A DNA stretch of 64,000 nucleotides, from IMG/VR virus record IMGVR_UViG_3300021364_003460, positions 62,001 through 126,000 of that record. One strand, given 5' to 3'. This stretch comes from a virus. Below are positions 49,829-59,646 of the stretch, piece after piece. The translations under genes were made by a program, and so were the position numbers. The notes beneath the pieces were generated by a model that did no database searches, was not told where the DNA came from, and saw only the letters and a list, made by a program, of their open reading frames with translations. Numbering within the stretch: the first letter of the stretch is position 1; each line of letters opens with the position of its first letter.

Positions 49829-50313
49829 ATAGCAATCTCTATATTAATAGTAGGACTGAAGACTACTGGATAGATTAAAGTTTGGGGTGCTGCTACTAAA
49901 GGTTCTACTTTGTAAACTGTACCTGTAGTATCTCCTCTATTGTTACCATTAATAATAGGATCAGCTCCTACTAAGTTAGCTCCTCTAGCCCAGACTACAT
50001 GAGTTACCGGACCAATAGGATTACTTTCAGTAGGAGTAAATGTAGCAGTCACGCTAACAGAAAACTTACCATCATTGTCTTCTATTATATCAGCAGGATC
50101 TATAGTAGCTATATATCTAGAATAACTAGCATCTGTCACTTCTTGAGCAGCAGCACTAGCCATAGTTAAGTTTTCTCTATTTAGTAACTCATCATTAGTT
50201 GGGGTATCTGTGTTACCTAAAGAAGGCATATTAATTAAGAAAGCTACAAGGTTATATCCTATAGTATCTGTAATAAAAAACTCTCTTATTTCTTTAGTTA
50301 TAGTTGCTGTCAT
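49825..50313 (-). CDS. Structural-operon protein, 162 aa
   Basis: Beta-rich, acidic, with GKFSVSVTATFTPTESNP and a Gly/Asn turn. Size and composition would suit a tail or connector protein. Overlaps both neighbours by four bases. Confidence 0.55.
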   Translation of the reverse strand: MTATITKEIREFFITDTIGYNLVAFLINMPSLGNTDTPTNDELLNRENLTMASAAAQEVTDASYSRYIATIDPADIIEDNDGKFSVSVTATFTPTESNPIGPVTHVVWARGANLVGADPIINGNNRGDTTGTVYKVEPLVAAPQTLIYPVVFSPTINIEIAI

Positions 50314-51203
50314 GATATTGTTAATGTATTAGTTGAACTTTGGCTAATAGTAAAACTTTGATTACTTTCTGTAGTAGGAAGAATTAAAGTAGGTTCAATA
50401 CCAACTAAACTTAATACTGATAATGCAGTACCCTTGTAATCTAATTTAGGAGATTGTTGTAATAGAAATTGAGAAGTAGAGTTAGCATACAAATAAAACT
50501 TTATATGAGAATTATAACTTGAGTCAGTGTACTGATATTGATACTCTCCTACAAAGTAGCTATCTCCTGAAATTGGATATGAATTTTCTAGTTGACACTC
50601 ATCTACAATAAGTTGATTCTCAGTTGGTATACCTAAAGGATAGTTTAAATCAGTAGGTCTTAATGGGGATAGGTAGTAGAAATCTTTTACTGAATAATAA
50701 CCTTTTAAATCTTTATATTCATACAATAAAGTTTGATTAAGTAAACATACTCTACCAGTAAACTCAAATGTAGGTAAAAAAGAATGAGTAAATCCAGAGC
50801 TAACATTAACTAAGTAAGAGCTGCCCCAACTGACTGAATTAGCTTCTATTAAGTAATTCTTAGTAGGGTAAATTAACTCTACCTCTTTAGCTTCATTCCA
50901 ACTAGAGTAATAAGGTATTTTATCTTTTAGTCTGTTAAAGTTAGCTTGAGTTGCAGAAATGTAAACAAACTGTAAGTCTTCAAAATTAGTAATGTTATTT
51001 GAGTTAACAAATTCCCAATAGTATTGATTACCTAAATACTTACAAGATAAGTAAGTAAAAGGTAAATTGATTAAGTATTGATAAGCTTCCTCTTCTGTAT
51101 AAGGAAGATAAAAGTCAGATAGTATTAAGTCTTGTTTAGGATACAAAACTTGGATGGCTTGCTGTAATCTGACTTGTGATATGTAGTTTGTTATGTTTGT
51201 CAT
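50310..51203 (-). CDS. Structural-operon protein, 297 aa
   Basis: Tyr/Ser/Leu-rich and beta-like (FTYLSCKYLGNQYYWEFV), ending in a Ser/Thr run. Lies two bases after the 1285-residue gene. Function unknown; structural by context. Confidence 0.55.
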   Translation of the reverse strand: MTNITNYISQVRLQQAIQVLYPKQDLILSDFYLPYTEEEAYQYLINLPFTYLSCKYLGNQYYWEFVNSNNITNFEDLQFVYISATQANFNRLKDKIPYYSSWNEAKEVELIYPTKNYLIEANSVSWGSSYLVNVSSGFTHSFLPTFEFTGRVCLLNQTLLYEYKDLKGYYSVKDFYYLSPLRPTDLNYPLGIPTENQLIVDECQLENSYPISGDSYFVGEYQYQYTDSSYNSHIKFYLYANSTSQFLLQQSPKLDYKGTALSVLSLVGIEPTLILPTTESNQSFTISQSSTNTLTIS

Positions 51204-51205
51204 AA

Positions 51206-54200
51206 TTATCTAAAGTTAACAACGCCTTTTTTAGTCACAACCCAATTATCTCCTATTTTAGTTAACTCTGCTGGAGAGATTAAGATAGGTGTTTTTCCTG
51301 AAGGTAATGTAGAAGGAACATCAAAATAACTTGAAAAAGCATTATAGTTAAATTCATTTAATCTTATATTAGGTTTATAAGTTAAACTAAATTGATTAGT
51401 TGTTTGTTCTACTACCCAGTAACTACCTCTAGAATTAGGTTGCATTATTGGGTTGACATTTGCCCCTAATCTTCTTTGTTCAAGAGTAGTTTCTAATTCA
51501 GTAACAGGAGTAGCTTTATTTCTAAAACTTTGAGGATTCCTATTAAAGTCATCTATCCAACTTACCTGACTAGGATTAGTAACAACAGGTTGGGGCTGCT
51601 GAACTACAGGTTGACTAACAGGATCAGGAGTATTAGTTGTAGTTGTCTGACCTTCTGGAACTGGAGGTTGAGGATTTTGAGTTACAGGTTGTTGTGGAGG
51701 TGTGGTAGTTACAGTTGGAGTAATAAAACTAGAAGACTCTATTTGAGAGTAGGGTATAGCGTTAGTGTTGTTTCTTCCTATTATTACTCCAGCTTCAGTA
51801 AATCTTAAGTCAGTAGAGGAATCTATAATAATATTATCATCTATAAAAATATTATTTCCTCCAACTTTAATAGATATATCTTTAGTACCTCTACTACCAT
51901 ATCTATTAATAAGAGTTAATACTGCTCGTTTATTATTGGTAGATAAATTTAATATAGACTGCTCTACCTTATCAGGTAAAAATAGAGCTTTGATTGCGTT
52001 ATCTAATCTTGTAGTTTGACTAACTGGACTTGAGCTGCCTCCAGTAGAAGTCTGTGTAGGATCTGAAGCTGTAGGAGAATTAGTTGTAGTAGTTACAGAA
52101 GGTTGAGTGAATACTGACTCAGGAACATTAGTAACTTCTTTTCCAGTATATATAATTCCATCATCTGCTGTTAGGAGAATTAAATCCCCTCTAGATTTGA
52201 CTTTAGTAATTGTTACTGATTTAGATACTCCATTTTTAGTAACTGTAATAGTCTGATTCTTTAAGGCATCTTCGACATCAGGTAATCCTTTTAATCTAGT
52301 TAATAAATCATCTGTTTGGTTGACTATAGTTTGAGTAACAGATTGAGAAGCATTATTATTTACAGAACTTGGTATTGAAGTGCCTTGTTTTGTACCTCTT
52401 CTTATAACAGAACTTCCAATAGCAGAAGCTCCCCCTATAATTAAATTAGCAAAAAAGTAACTTACAAAATTGTCTATTGCCGTATCACTATCTTTATTAA
52501 ATTCTTGAGTTCTCTGCCAAGCTTCACCTAATACATCAAAACCACAAGCAGTAACAGCAGGTATAAAAGTAGTACCAAACCCTGCTATAGCTCCAGCAGC
52601 AGTTCCAGCAGGTCCAGCTACAGATCCCGCTTTTGCACCAACTATAGTAGTATAAGAAGATAAAACTGCTGACGCTGCTGCACAACCTCCTACTTTACCA
52701 GCTATATCTTTAAAAGTATTAGCATTCCACCCAATTAAACCAGATATGTCCCCATCAAAGCTAGAAGAATTACCTTCACACTCATCTTCTAAAGGTTTTA
52801 TTGTTTGATTTTGATCTCCATCTAATACTCTAGTATACCTAGTAATATAATTTCCATCAGTAGCATTAAAGTTTAATTTCCAATATATCTCTTCTTTACA
52901 CCCTAAAACTACTCCTGTAAAAGAAACAACTCTACAGAATATTCTAGCTCTTACCCATAAAATATCTCCTTTGAGCCTAAAAGTAACATCATCAAAAGCA
53001 GTTCTTCCAATACTACCTAAAATACCTGTAAACCAAGAAGTCAATCCTTGAGGAGGTTTACCTGTTATATAATCTTTAAAATAATAAAGTCTACTTTCTT
53101 GTATATACTTTAAATAACCAACTAAATGTTCATAACATAATTCCTGATTTAACCTTTTTTTAGGGTCAGATATATTATTAATGCCCTCAACTATCTTATT
53201 AACTTGATCAATTAATTGAGCTTGTTCACTGTTAGGAACATTAGCTTCTGGAACTAAAGCATTACTTTCTGAACCATTCTCAGTTGTCCCCTCTTGATCT
53301 TTAGCAGTCTTCAAATCAACTTTAGCTTTGTCAATAGCAGCCTGTAAACTATTATTTAAATTAATATTGGTTTTAGAAGCCATATTAAAGTCAGTTACAT
53401 CTAAAACTAATGTATACCAAGTTCTCTCTTGAGTAGCATGATACACATCTAGGTTTCTGATAACAGCAGTAAACTGAGGATTACCTGATGTGGGGTCTTG
53501 TAACTTTAAGGATGCTGCATGAGGAGAAGATTTTATATCTCTGTAAACCTGAGCAGTATTAATCTCAACTTCAATTTGTTTACCTTCATAAGCTAACTTT
53601 TGAAAAGCTAAGTAAGAGTTGTAAGCATTGAGTTCTGCTTTAGGTTCTCTAAATGGATTGTCTGCTACAGTTCTACCTCCTAGAGTAGAGCTAAATCTAT
53701 TACTACCAAAGGCCTTAGGGTCATCTACTAAAGTTTTCTCTTCACCATCTGCTCCAGTAAAAGCACCTACTATAATAACTTGTAGTCCTTTAACACCTAA
53801 GTTTTGATAGATAGGTGAGAAGCCAGGTATTTGTTGTTTACCTACAGCAGGTACAAACTTAAAGTTAAGCCCAGGCATAGCATTAGGTACATCTCTACCT
53901 CCTTGTATAGGTACTGTAGATTGTCTAGCTGGAAGTAGGGACATATAATAGCTAGAGAAAGGTGATTGGTTTGCTGCTACTTCAGGTTGTTTAGTTGTAA
54001 ACCTAATACCCCACTCTTCCACAGGTAGTTCTTTTAGTTGTGGAGTTTTAGTTGTAGGTTTTGTATTAGTAGGAGTTTTAGTTGTGGGTTTTTTAGCGTT
54101 AGGAGTTTGATTTTTTGTAGGTTTTGTATTAGTAGGAGTAGTAGAGGTATTATTTTTAGTTGACGTAGTTTTTGAAGGTGCAGTAGACTTTTGTGTAACT

Positions 54201-55063
54201 GTAGGTAAAGGTTTAGGAGGATTAACTTTAGTGTCTTTAGAAGATTCTTTTTTAATAGATATAAATTTATTTAAATCTTGTATTACACTTTCTACTGCGG
54301 TTATATTATCTCTATATATTTTAGCATTATCTTCAGTAGAATCTATAAAATCTGCTACCTTAAACAAAGAATCATTAATAAAAGCTTTGGCTTCTTCTAT
54401 GTAACTTCTAGCTGAATTAATGTAAGTATTTGCATTAATTTCATTTGAGTCTTTACAAAAAGTTTCTTTATCATCTATAAGTCTATCTCTTACTGCTACA
54501 AATTCAGGATAATTAGTAGCCGCCCAAAAAGTATTTAAATTACATATTCTTTTAACTAAATCATCTACATCTTTAACACTATTAGTAGCTACAGCAGTCG
54601 GAGTTGTAGGTTGCTGTAGCTTAGATTCAGTTTCTTTTAATTTAGTAACTATATCTTTAATAGCTTTTAAATTAAGACTTATACTAGTAATGGAACTTCT
54701 TACTTGATTAACAATAGAAGAAACTATTTTATTACTAAAATCTCCACTAGAAGCAGTAACCTTTGTATATAAACTATTTATTATTGGAGTTATAACGTCT
54801 CTATAATATTCATCTTTGTCTGAAATAGTAGCTAAAAATTGATTATAATTACTTAGTTGAATTTTAGATAAATTAGTAATTAAAGTTTTAACTTCAGAAA
54901 GATAATTTAATACATCTTCTTTTAAGTCTTTATTTTCCTGAGAGAAGTTAGCACTATTTAGCTGAGTTAATTCTTTCTGTAGTAAAATATGAGGATTAGT
55001 GTTTCCTTCTACTACTAACTTGAGTAACTCTTTAATAATAATACTAATACTAGTCTGACTCAT
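51206..55063 (-). CDS. Large structural protein, 1285 aa, with Thr/Pro/Lys linker
   Basis: Parts in order: helical N-terminal 270 residues with coiled-coil pieces; a low-complexity Thr/Lys/Pro/Asn linker at about 280-345 (e.g. KKPTTKTPTNTKPTTKT); a beta-rich globular region (about 350-560) and helical 570-700; a hydrophobic Ala/Gly patch near 800-835 (AASAVLSSYTTIVGAKAG); and Thr/Pro/Gln-rich stretches near 1010-1030 and 1135-1190. A baseplate or tail-tip hub is likely. No enzyme motif is visible. Confidence 0.65.
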   Translation of the reverse strand: MSQTSISIIIKELLKLVVEGNTNPHILLQKELTQLNSANFSQENKDLKEDVLNYLSEVKTLITNLSKIQLSNYNQFLATISDKDEYYRDVITPIINSLYTKVTASSGDFSNKIVSSIVNQVRSSITSISLNLKAIKDIVTKLKETESKLQQPTTPTAVATNSVKDVDDLVKRICNLNTFWAATNYPEFVAVRDRLIDDKETFCKDSNEINANTYINSARSYIEEAKAFINDSLFKVADFIDSTEDNAKIYRDNITAVESVIQDLNKFISIKKESSKDTKVNPPKPLPTVTQKSTAPSKTTSTKNNTSTTPTNTKPTKNQTPNAKKPTTKTPTNTKPTTKTPQLKELPVEEWGIRFTTKQPEVAANQSPFSSYYMSLLPARQSTVPIQGGRDVPNAMPGLNFKFVPAVGKQQIPGFSPIYQNLGVKGLQVIIVGAFTGADGEEKTLVDDPKAFGSNRFSSTLGGRTVADNPFREPKAELNAYNSYLAFQKLAYEGKQIEVEINTAQVYRDIKSSPHAASLKLQDPTSGNPQFTAVIRNLDVYHATQERTWYTLVLDVTDFNMASKTNINLNNSLQAAIDKAKVDLKTAKDQEGTTENGSESNALVPEANVPNSEQAQLIDQVNKIVEGINNISDPKKRLNQELCYEHLVGYLKYIQESRLYYFKDYITGKPPQGLTSWFTGILGSIGRTAFDDVTFRLKGDILWVRARIFCRVVSFTGVVLGCKEEIYWKLNFNATDGNYITRYTRVLDGDQNQTIKPLEDECEGNSSSFDGDISGLIGWNANTFKDIAGKVGGCAAASAVLSSYTTIVGAKAGSVAGPAGTAAGAIAGFGTTFIPAVTACGFDVLGEAWQRTQEFNKDSDTAIDNFVSYFFANLIIGGASAIGSSVIRRGTKQGTSIPSSVNNNASQSVTQTIVNQTDDLLTRLKGLPDVEDALKNQTITVTKNGVSKSVTITKVKSRGDLILLTADDGIIYTGKEVTNVPESVFTQPSVTTTTNSPTASDPTQTSTGGSSSPVSQTTRLDNAIKALFLPDKVEQSILNLSTNNKRAVLTLINRYGSRGTKDISIKVGGNNIFIDDNIIIDSSTDLRFTEAGVIIGRNNTNAIPYSQIESSSFITPTVTTTPPQQPVTQNPQPPVPEGQTTTTNTPDPVSQPVVQQPQPVVTNPSQVSWIDDFNRNPQSFRNKATPVTELETTLEQRRLGANVNPIMQPNSRGSYWVVEQTTNQFSLTYKPNIRLNEFNYNAFSSYFDVPSTLPSGKTPILISPAELTKIGDNWVVTKKGVVNFR

Positions 55064-55504
55064 CTAAAACCCTCCTGTATACAATTTAGTAATAATTTCT
55101 TGTAGGCTGCTGTTATTAAAATCTAAATAGTTAGCTGCCATTTGAAACTTACTATTGTTAGCAATCTCTTCAGTATTTGTAAAAGAGTAAACTCTAGCAG
55201 ATTCAGTATCAAACAAAGGTTGTTTACTATTAAGAGTTTTCTTATTAGCTACAGGTAAATTGCTAACAGAAAGTAAAACTAAAGGTAGCTCTGTAAGAGC
55301 AATAATTTCATCATCAATAAAATCAGATAGTCTTAAATGTTGTAAGAGGATAGCTAATGCTAATAAAATTGCATGAGTAAACTGAGGGAATCTAGCTTTC
55401 AACTCAGAATACTTTTTATTGATTCTTAAACCCTGCCACTCTAGTTTATAAGTAGAATTATCAGCAGGTAGTTTCTCTAGAAAAGATAATAAATCTGGAG
55501 GCAT
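55064..55504 (-). CDS. Hypothetical protein, 146 aa
   Basis: Leu-rich and helical (HAILLALAILLQHLRLSDFI). First gene of the minus structural operon, read away from the divergent gene at 55560 across a 55-base AT-rich gap that should hold two promoters. Family unknown. Confidence 0.6.
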   Translation of the reverse strand: MPPDLLSFLEKLPADNSTYKLEWQGLRINKKYSELKARFPQFTHAILLALAILLQHLRLSDFIDDEIIALTELPLVLLSVSNLPVANKKTLNSKQPLFDTESARVYSFTNTEEIANNSKFQMAANYLDFNNSSLQEIITKLYTGGF

Positions 55505-55559
55505 ATTATGTTGTATAGAATATTCAATTTAGTGTAATTAAATAAGGAATGCAAATGTT

Positions 55560-55793
55560 ATGCGTAAATATAAAGTGACTGTAGAAGCTGAGTTAACTCT
55601 AAATGACTTTGTAGATCACATTGATGTAAATAAGTTTAGTGAGTCTTCTATTATTATTCATTTAATAAATGAAGAAAATAACCCAGAGGAATGTGAATAT
55701 AAACTATCTCTAGAGCTTTGGGACAATAGTTATGGTGAATTTATTCAAGAAGCTATTATTAAAGCTATAAATGTATCAGAAATTACAAACTAG
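55560..55793 (+). CDS. Hypothetical acidic protein, 77 aa
   Basis: Strand start (KVTVEAELTLNDFV), then acidic. Divergent from the structural operon. No family recognised. Confidence 0.6.
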   Translation: MRKYKVTVEAELTLNDFVDHIDVNKFSESSIIIHLINEENNPEECEYKLSLELWDNSYGEFIQEAIIKAINVSEITN

Positions 55794-55868
55794 TTAATTT
55801 CTAAAGTTACCCTGAAACAGAATAGATAGATTGAAGTTTATAAAATAAATATACTGGAGGATAGATAA

Positions 55869-56018
55869 ATGAAAACAAAGAAAGTATTAGCTGAATTAGT
55901 AGCCCAAAGTATTGCTGACTATGAAAAGTACATGTCTACACTTACTCCAGAACAACAAGCTATTAGAAGAAATGCTTTCTGGAGTAAAGTTAATAATGAT
56001 AACAAAGTGGCAGCCTAG
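55869..56018 (+). CDS. Hypothetical helical protein, 49 aa
   Basis: Strong GGAGG (55856-55860) before the ATG. Helical, basic start (KTKKVLAELVAQSIADYEK) and FWSKVNNDNK end. Its stop overlaps by four bases the stop of the convergent recombinase gene. Family unknown. Confidence 0.6.
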   Translation: MKTKKVLAELVAQSIADYEKYMSTLTPEQQAIRRNAFWSKVNNDNKVAA

Positions 56019-57604
56019 TATTTAAACTCTATACTAACTACCTGATTACCTTTTATGTATATTCTTCTTATACAAGACTTTAATATTTGCCCCTTCAAAG
56101 AGGTATCTAAAGTCTCCCAGTACAAAGGGTCAGAGAAAGCAGATATTATTCTCTCTTTAGATACTATATAGTTTACAGACTGAGTAGCTGTTGACTTATC
56201 TAACTCTGCTATTCTCCTTTTAGTCTGCATAATAGAGTCTTGTAAAGTTATGTCATAAGGCAGACTTTCTAAAGCAGTTAATTGGTTCTTAAGTTTCTGC
56301 AACTCTTTACTATCTACTGTAGTTACAACAGGAGTCTCTCCTATCTTAGATAACCTCTCTGCTTCCTGTATAAGTAAAAGTATTACTTGGTGTTCTAATG
56401 AGTCAGAACTAATCATAGTAGAGTTAGTACAAGTTCTAGTTCTGTAAAAGCTACACTGATAGTAATGTCTAAGATAGTTTGTACTTTTAACTAACTTTTT
56501 AGATTGTCTACTGTAAGCTGCATGGCAGTAATAACACTTTAGTAAACCAGCAAAGGGATTAAGGTATCTTTGTTCAGTAGTCCATCTATTATGTCTATTA
56601 GCAGAGATAAATGATTTTACTTGTTCATATTCCTGATAAGTAATAATAGCTTCTCCACTAGCTCCAAAAGAGTTAACAGGATAGTTAGCAGTATTGCCAT
56701 GAGTACCCCAAGATATAGTCCACTGTTCAAAGGGTTTTTTATGACCTTTAGATTTAGTATTAATATTATAAGGAGTACCACCAGCATACACAGGATTAAT
56801 GAGGGTATTCCTTAAACCAGATACAGTCCAACTTAAGCTTTTAGAAGAATAGCCAAATAAAAGAGTTCTATTAGTATCTTTGATAGATTGATAACTAAGT
56901 TCATCCTCTTGTTGAATAACATTAGGTTTCTTTTCTTTACCTTTAGTAGTAGCTTTAACTTGAATACCAAAAGTCTCATGTAACTTAGCTACTGTTTTAT
57001 TAATAGTACCTACTTCAAAGAAACAGTCAAATACATATCTAGCTAATGTTGCTTTAGTAAATACTTGCTTATTATTTAATAAGCATATAATTTCTGTATG
57101 ATCTAAAGTGTAACTATCATTAATAACCTGATAACCAAAAGGAGCGTTCCAATGAGGTTTATTTTGTGACCTTCTAAAATTAACATCATCTTTAACTCTT
57201 TTAGATAACATTTCTACTTCATATTGAGCGGCAGCTAATCTAACATTTATAGTTAGTTTGTCTGCTATGTTATCTATGTTAAAGTTTTCATCTAAAGCAA
57301 CAGAAGTTATATCTTTCTTTTTGAGAGCATCCATTAGCTGATAAAAAACTAGGTAAGAGGAAGTTAATCTATCTATTCTTATAAATATAAACTTAGATAT
57401 CTCTCCTTTTTGAGAGTAGTTTATATCTTCTATAAGTTGCAGTAACCCTCTTCTAGTATCACTTGTCCTAGATTCTATATCATAGTAGATTTTAGTAGCT
57501 TCTGCTGCCCTAACTCTCTGCATCTGTTTGATAAGAGAATTCCTGTCTTCTTGCTGTTCTTGAGTAGAAACTCTACAGTAAGCAATCACTTGAGGTTGAA
57601 ACAT
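56015..57604 (-). CDS. Large serine recombinase
   Basis: 529 residues. The resolvase catalytic domain at the N-terminus has IAYCRVSTQEQQED with nucleophile Ser13, and RIDRLTSS. The DNA-binding recombinase region follows (DDVNFRRSQNKPHWNAPFGY), then a zinc ribbon (CYYCHAAYS, YQCSFYRTRTCT) and C-terminal coiled coil. It would integrate, excise or invert DNA. It resembles phage integrases and the XisF type of cyanobacterial element recombinases. A dyad just upstream at 57628 is a likely att site. Confidence 0.9.
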   Translation of the reverse strand: MFQPQVIAYCRVSTQEQQEDRNSLIKQMQRVRAAEATKIYYDIESRTSDTRRGLLQLIEDINYSQKGEISKFIFIRIDRLTSSYLVFYQLMDALKKKDITSVALDENFNIDNIADKLTINVRLAAAQYEVEMLSKRVKDDVNFRRSQNKPHWNAPFGYQVINDSYTLDHTEIICLLNNKQVFTKATLARYVFDCFFEVGTINKTVAKLHETFGIQVKATTKGKEKKPNVIQQEDELSYQSIKDTNRTLLFGYSSKSLSWTVSGLRNTLINPVYAGGTPYNINTKSKGHKKPFEQWTISWGTHGNTANYPVNSFGASGEAIITYQEYEQVKSFISANRHNRWTTEQRYLNPFAGLLKCYYCHAAYSRQSKKLVKSTNYLRHYYQCSFYRTRTCTNSTMISSDSLEHQVILLLIQEAERLSKIGETPVVTTVDSKELQKLKNQLTALESLPYDITLQDSIMQTKRRIAELDKSTATQSVNYIVSKERIISAFSDPLYWETLDTSLKGQILKSCIRRIYIKGNQVVSIEFKY

Positions 57605-57627
57605 GATAGCTGTCTCCTAAAGATATA

Positions 57628-57671
57628 CCTGATAGTATACACTTTGGAGAACGTAAGTTTACACTATCAGG
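57628..57671. other. Putative attP or recombinase-control dyad
   Basis: 44 bp next to the serine recombinase start. Arms CCTGATAGT and ACTATCAGG are exact and the pairing continues imperfectly to the centre (16 of 22 positions). Length, imperfect symmetry and position 24 bp upstream of the recombinase fit attP of large serine integrases; a hairpin or operator is the alternative. Confidence 0.5.
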
Positions 57672-57695
57672 CAAGTGCTAGAAGACTTACTCTGA

Positions 57696-57842
57696 TTAGG
57701 TTTCAAAAAATTCATCTATTTCTTGCTTGGCTTTTATTACTCTAACTTGTTTAGTCAAAGTATTTAAGTCTGTTTTAATCTGCTGTAGTATTTTCAAGAT
57801 TTGTTCTTGAGATATTGCATCTTTATTGTCTTGTTCAATCAT
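57696..57842 (-). CDS. Small coiled-coil protein, 48 aa
   Basis: ATG 57842-57840, TAA 57698-57696. A heptad-like helix (ISQEQILKILQQIKTDLNTL) dominates, suggesting an oligomerising peptide. It ends 25 bp from the putative att dyad and reads into the recombinase, and may be a directionality factor partner, though that is a guess. There is no clear ribosome binding site. Confidence 0.5.
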   Translation of the reverse strand: MIEQDNKDAISQEQILKILQQIKTDLNTLTKQVRVIKAKQEIDEFFET

Positions 57843-57869
57843 TTTATTTAACAAAAGGAATTTAATAAT

Positions 57870-58817
57870 ATGTCTTTAAAATACACTTCTCAATTATCTA
57901 ACATTGGTACTGTTTATGAAGGTGAGACTCCTAATGAATTAGCTCAAAAAGCAGGTTTAGATTGGAATGTAATTGTAACTCCAGCTAACTATACTGTAAA
58001 TGGTACTAATTATCAAAGTAAGTCTACTAATATTATTGTAAGAGAAGATAAACCTGAAGTACAGTTAGGAGACTGTGGTACTAAATGGCAGCCACTTCAA
58101 AATGTAAATATTCTAGAAAGTGTAATTGAATTCTGTAATAATGAACCTACCTTAAAACTAGATAGGGTAGGTTGCTTTAAGAATGGTAAAACTATCTGGG
58201 CTTCTATCAAAACAGATAAAGTTATTGAACTAAAAGGTGGAGATTTAATTAGTGGTAGCTTGTTATTAGTTAACTCTCATGACTATGCTAATGGTATGTT
58301 AGTTAAACTATTACTAGATAGAGAAATCTGCTTTAATCAATTAGCTGTAGGAGTGCAAACTAAAACTAAAGTGTATGCCCACTCTAAGTTTCTTACTCAA
58401 GACAAAGTAATGTCAGTGTTAGCTGGTTTCCATAATCAGTTTAACCAATTTAAAAAAGATGCTGAAATACTTAGCAATACTGAAATAGACTTAGATTTAT
58501 TCTACAGACTAGTTATCAAAGAGTTTGGTAATATAGAAAAAATGAATCATCTGAAGGCTCACTTATCTGACTTAGATGAGCAACCTAAAGCAGTTAGACA
58601 GATTGTTCAGCTATACTCAGGAGCAGGTATGGGTAGTGATATGATAAGTGCATATAACACAATGTGGGGTTGCTTAAACGCAACAACTGAGTTTGTTAAC
58701 CATAAGTCTAAGAAAACTGGAGGAGTAGAAGGTCACATTAATAGCCTATGGTTAGAAAGTAAAGCTAGAAAGCAACAGAATATTTACAAACAGTTAGTTA
58801 GTTTAGCAAGAGTATAA
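57870..58817 (+). CDS. DUF932 (TIGR03299-like) protein
   Basis: 315 residues of the phage/plasmid DUF932 family. Conserved pieces seen: ...DWNVIVTPANYTVNG, IIVREDKPEVQLGDCGTKWQ, VIELKGGDLISGSLLLVNSH, and WGCLNATTEFVNH near the end. These proteins are common in phages and plasmids, often linked with DNA replication or defence, but the activity is not established. Strong ribosome binding site AAAGGAAT. Confidence 0.85.
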   Translation: MSLKYTSQLSNIGTVYEGETPNELAQKAGLDWNVIVTPANYTVNGTNYQSKSTNIIVREDKPEVQLGDCGTKWQPLQNVNILESVIEFCNNEPTLKLDRVGCFKNGKTIWASIKTDKVIELKGGDLISGSLLLVNSHDYANGMLVKLLLDREICFNQLAVGVQTKTKVYAHSKFLTQDKVMSVLAGFHNQFNQFKKDAEILSNTEIDLDLFYRLVIKEFGNIEKMNHLKAHLSDLDEQPKAVRQIVQLYSGAGMGSDMISAYNTMWGCLNATTEFVNHKSKKTGGVEGHINSLWLESKARKQQNIYKQLVSLARV

Positions 58818-58892
58818 ATGTAGATAATTTACGTATATAAAGGCTACATAGTAGGAGATGTTGTAATCTGCCCTACTGGTCAAGTAGGCTAA
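58818..58892 (+). pseudogene. 25-codon frame with in-frame TAG at codon 2
   Basis: ATG-TAG, then IIYVYKGYIVGDVVICPTGQ in the same frame up to TAA at 58890-58892. The peptide has the pattern of a small beta protein. CAG to TAG would explain the stop. It starts directly after the DUF932 stop. Confidence 0.35.
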
Positions 58893-59596
58893 AAAAATAC
58901 AGTATCTAGATTACCTTCTCTTAATAAGGCTTTTAGATTACTGTAGCATTCTTCTAACTGTGTTAATTTGTCTTGGTTAGAGTACCAATCTAAAGTAGGT
59001 TCTTCTAAATACTGTATTTCTATAATTCCAAAGATACCTTTCTTGCTAGTTAGCAGTCTACTATATTTTGTGTGAATACCTCTTTTCGTTAGATAGTTAA
59101 CACAAACTAGAGATAAAGAGGATTGACCTCTGTAATACTTATTAAATTTAACATCAGTAAGATGTTTTAATTCTTTGTTAATAAAACAGTCTGTTATAGG
59201 TATTTTTCTAATAAGAGTTTTTAAAGAAGGAACGTTAATTTGAGTAGCTTCATAAACTACAGAAAACTCTTTAAAAGGAATGGCATCTGTATTACAAGTA
59301 TTGTGAACTAAGGCAACAGCTACCCTACTGGCTTGAGTAATATCTAACGTCTGTTTAACTACTTCTTGTATTTTTTCATGATTGTCTATCTCTTCAAATT
59401 TTACATAGTTACTGTTAACTTTCTTTGGCTGTTTAAAAGCTACAGTAAGTAGTATCAAACTAGATATTATTAGAGATAGTAATCCAAACACTTCTTCTGT
59501 GTGATTTTTATAAAAGTCTACTAAATTATCTCTAGTAGATTTAACTTCAATTATATTCATAAAGTTAGTAAATAATATACATAGATTTACTAACAC
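58889..59596 (-). CDS. Membrane-anchored GAF-like protein
   Basis: 235 residues. A transmembrane helix at about 38-54 (VFGLLSLIISSLILLTVAF) follows a short N-terminal segment, then a linker and a soluble domain with GAF-like order (ASRVAVALVHNTCN, SVVYEATQ, GIFGIIEIQY). GAF domains bind small ligands and act in sensing. No output domain is attached. The domain call is by pattern only. Confidence 0.5.
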   Translation of the reverse strand: MLVNLCILFTNFMNIIEVKSTRDNLVDFYKNHTEEVFGLLSLIISSLILLTVAFKQPKKVNSNYVKFEEIDNHEKIQEVVKQTLDITQASRVAVALVHNTCNTDAIPFKEFSVVYEATQINVPSLKTLIRKIPITDCFINKELKHLTDVKFNKYYRGQSSLSLVCVNYLTKRGIHTKYSRLLTSKKGIFGIIEIQYLEEPTLDWYSNQDKLTQLEECYSNLKALLREGNLDTVFF

Positions 59597-59646
59597 TTAT
59601 TTATGTGCAAATTATATTTAATTTTATTTAAAAAACTTAATAGTAA

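Noticed and set aside
58871-58891. Hairpin CCTAC/GTAGG with following A run as a terminator
   Set aside because: The A run lies downstream on the plus strand, so neither strand has a stem followed by U; it overlaps the end of the GAF-like gene.
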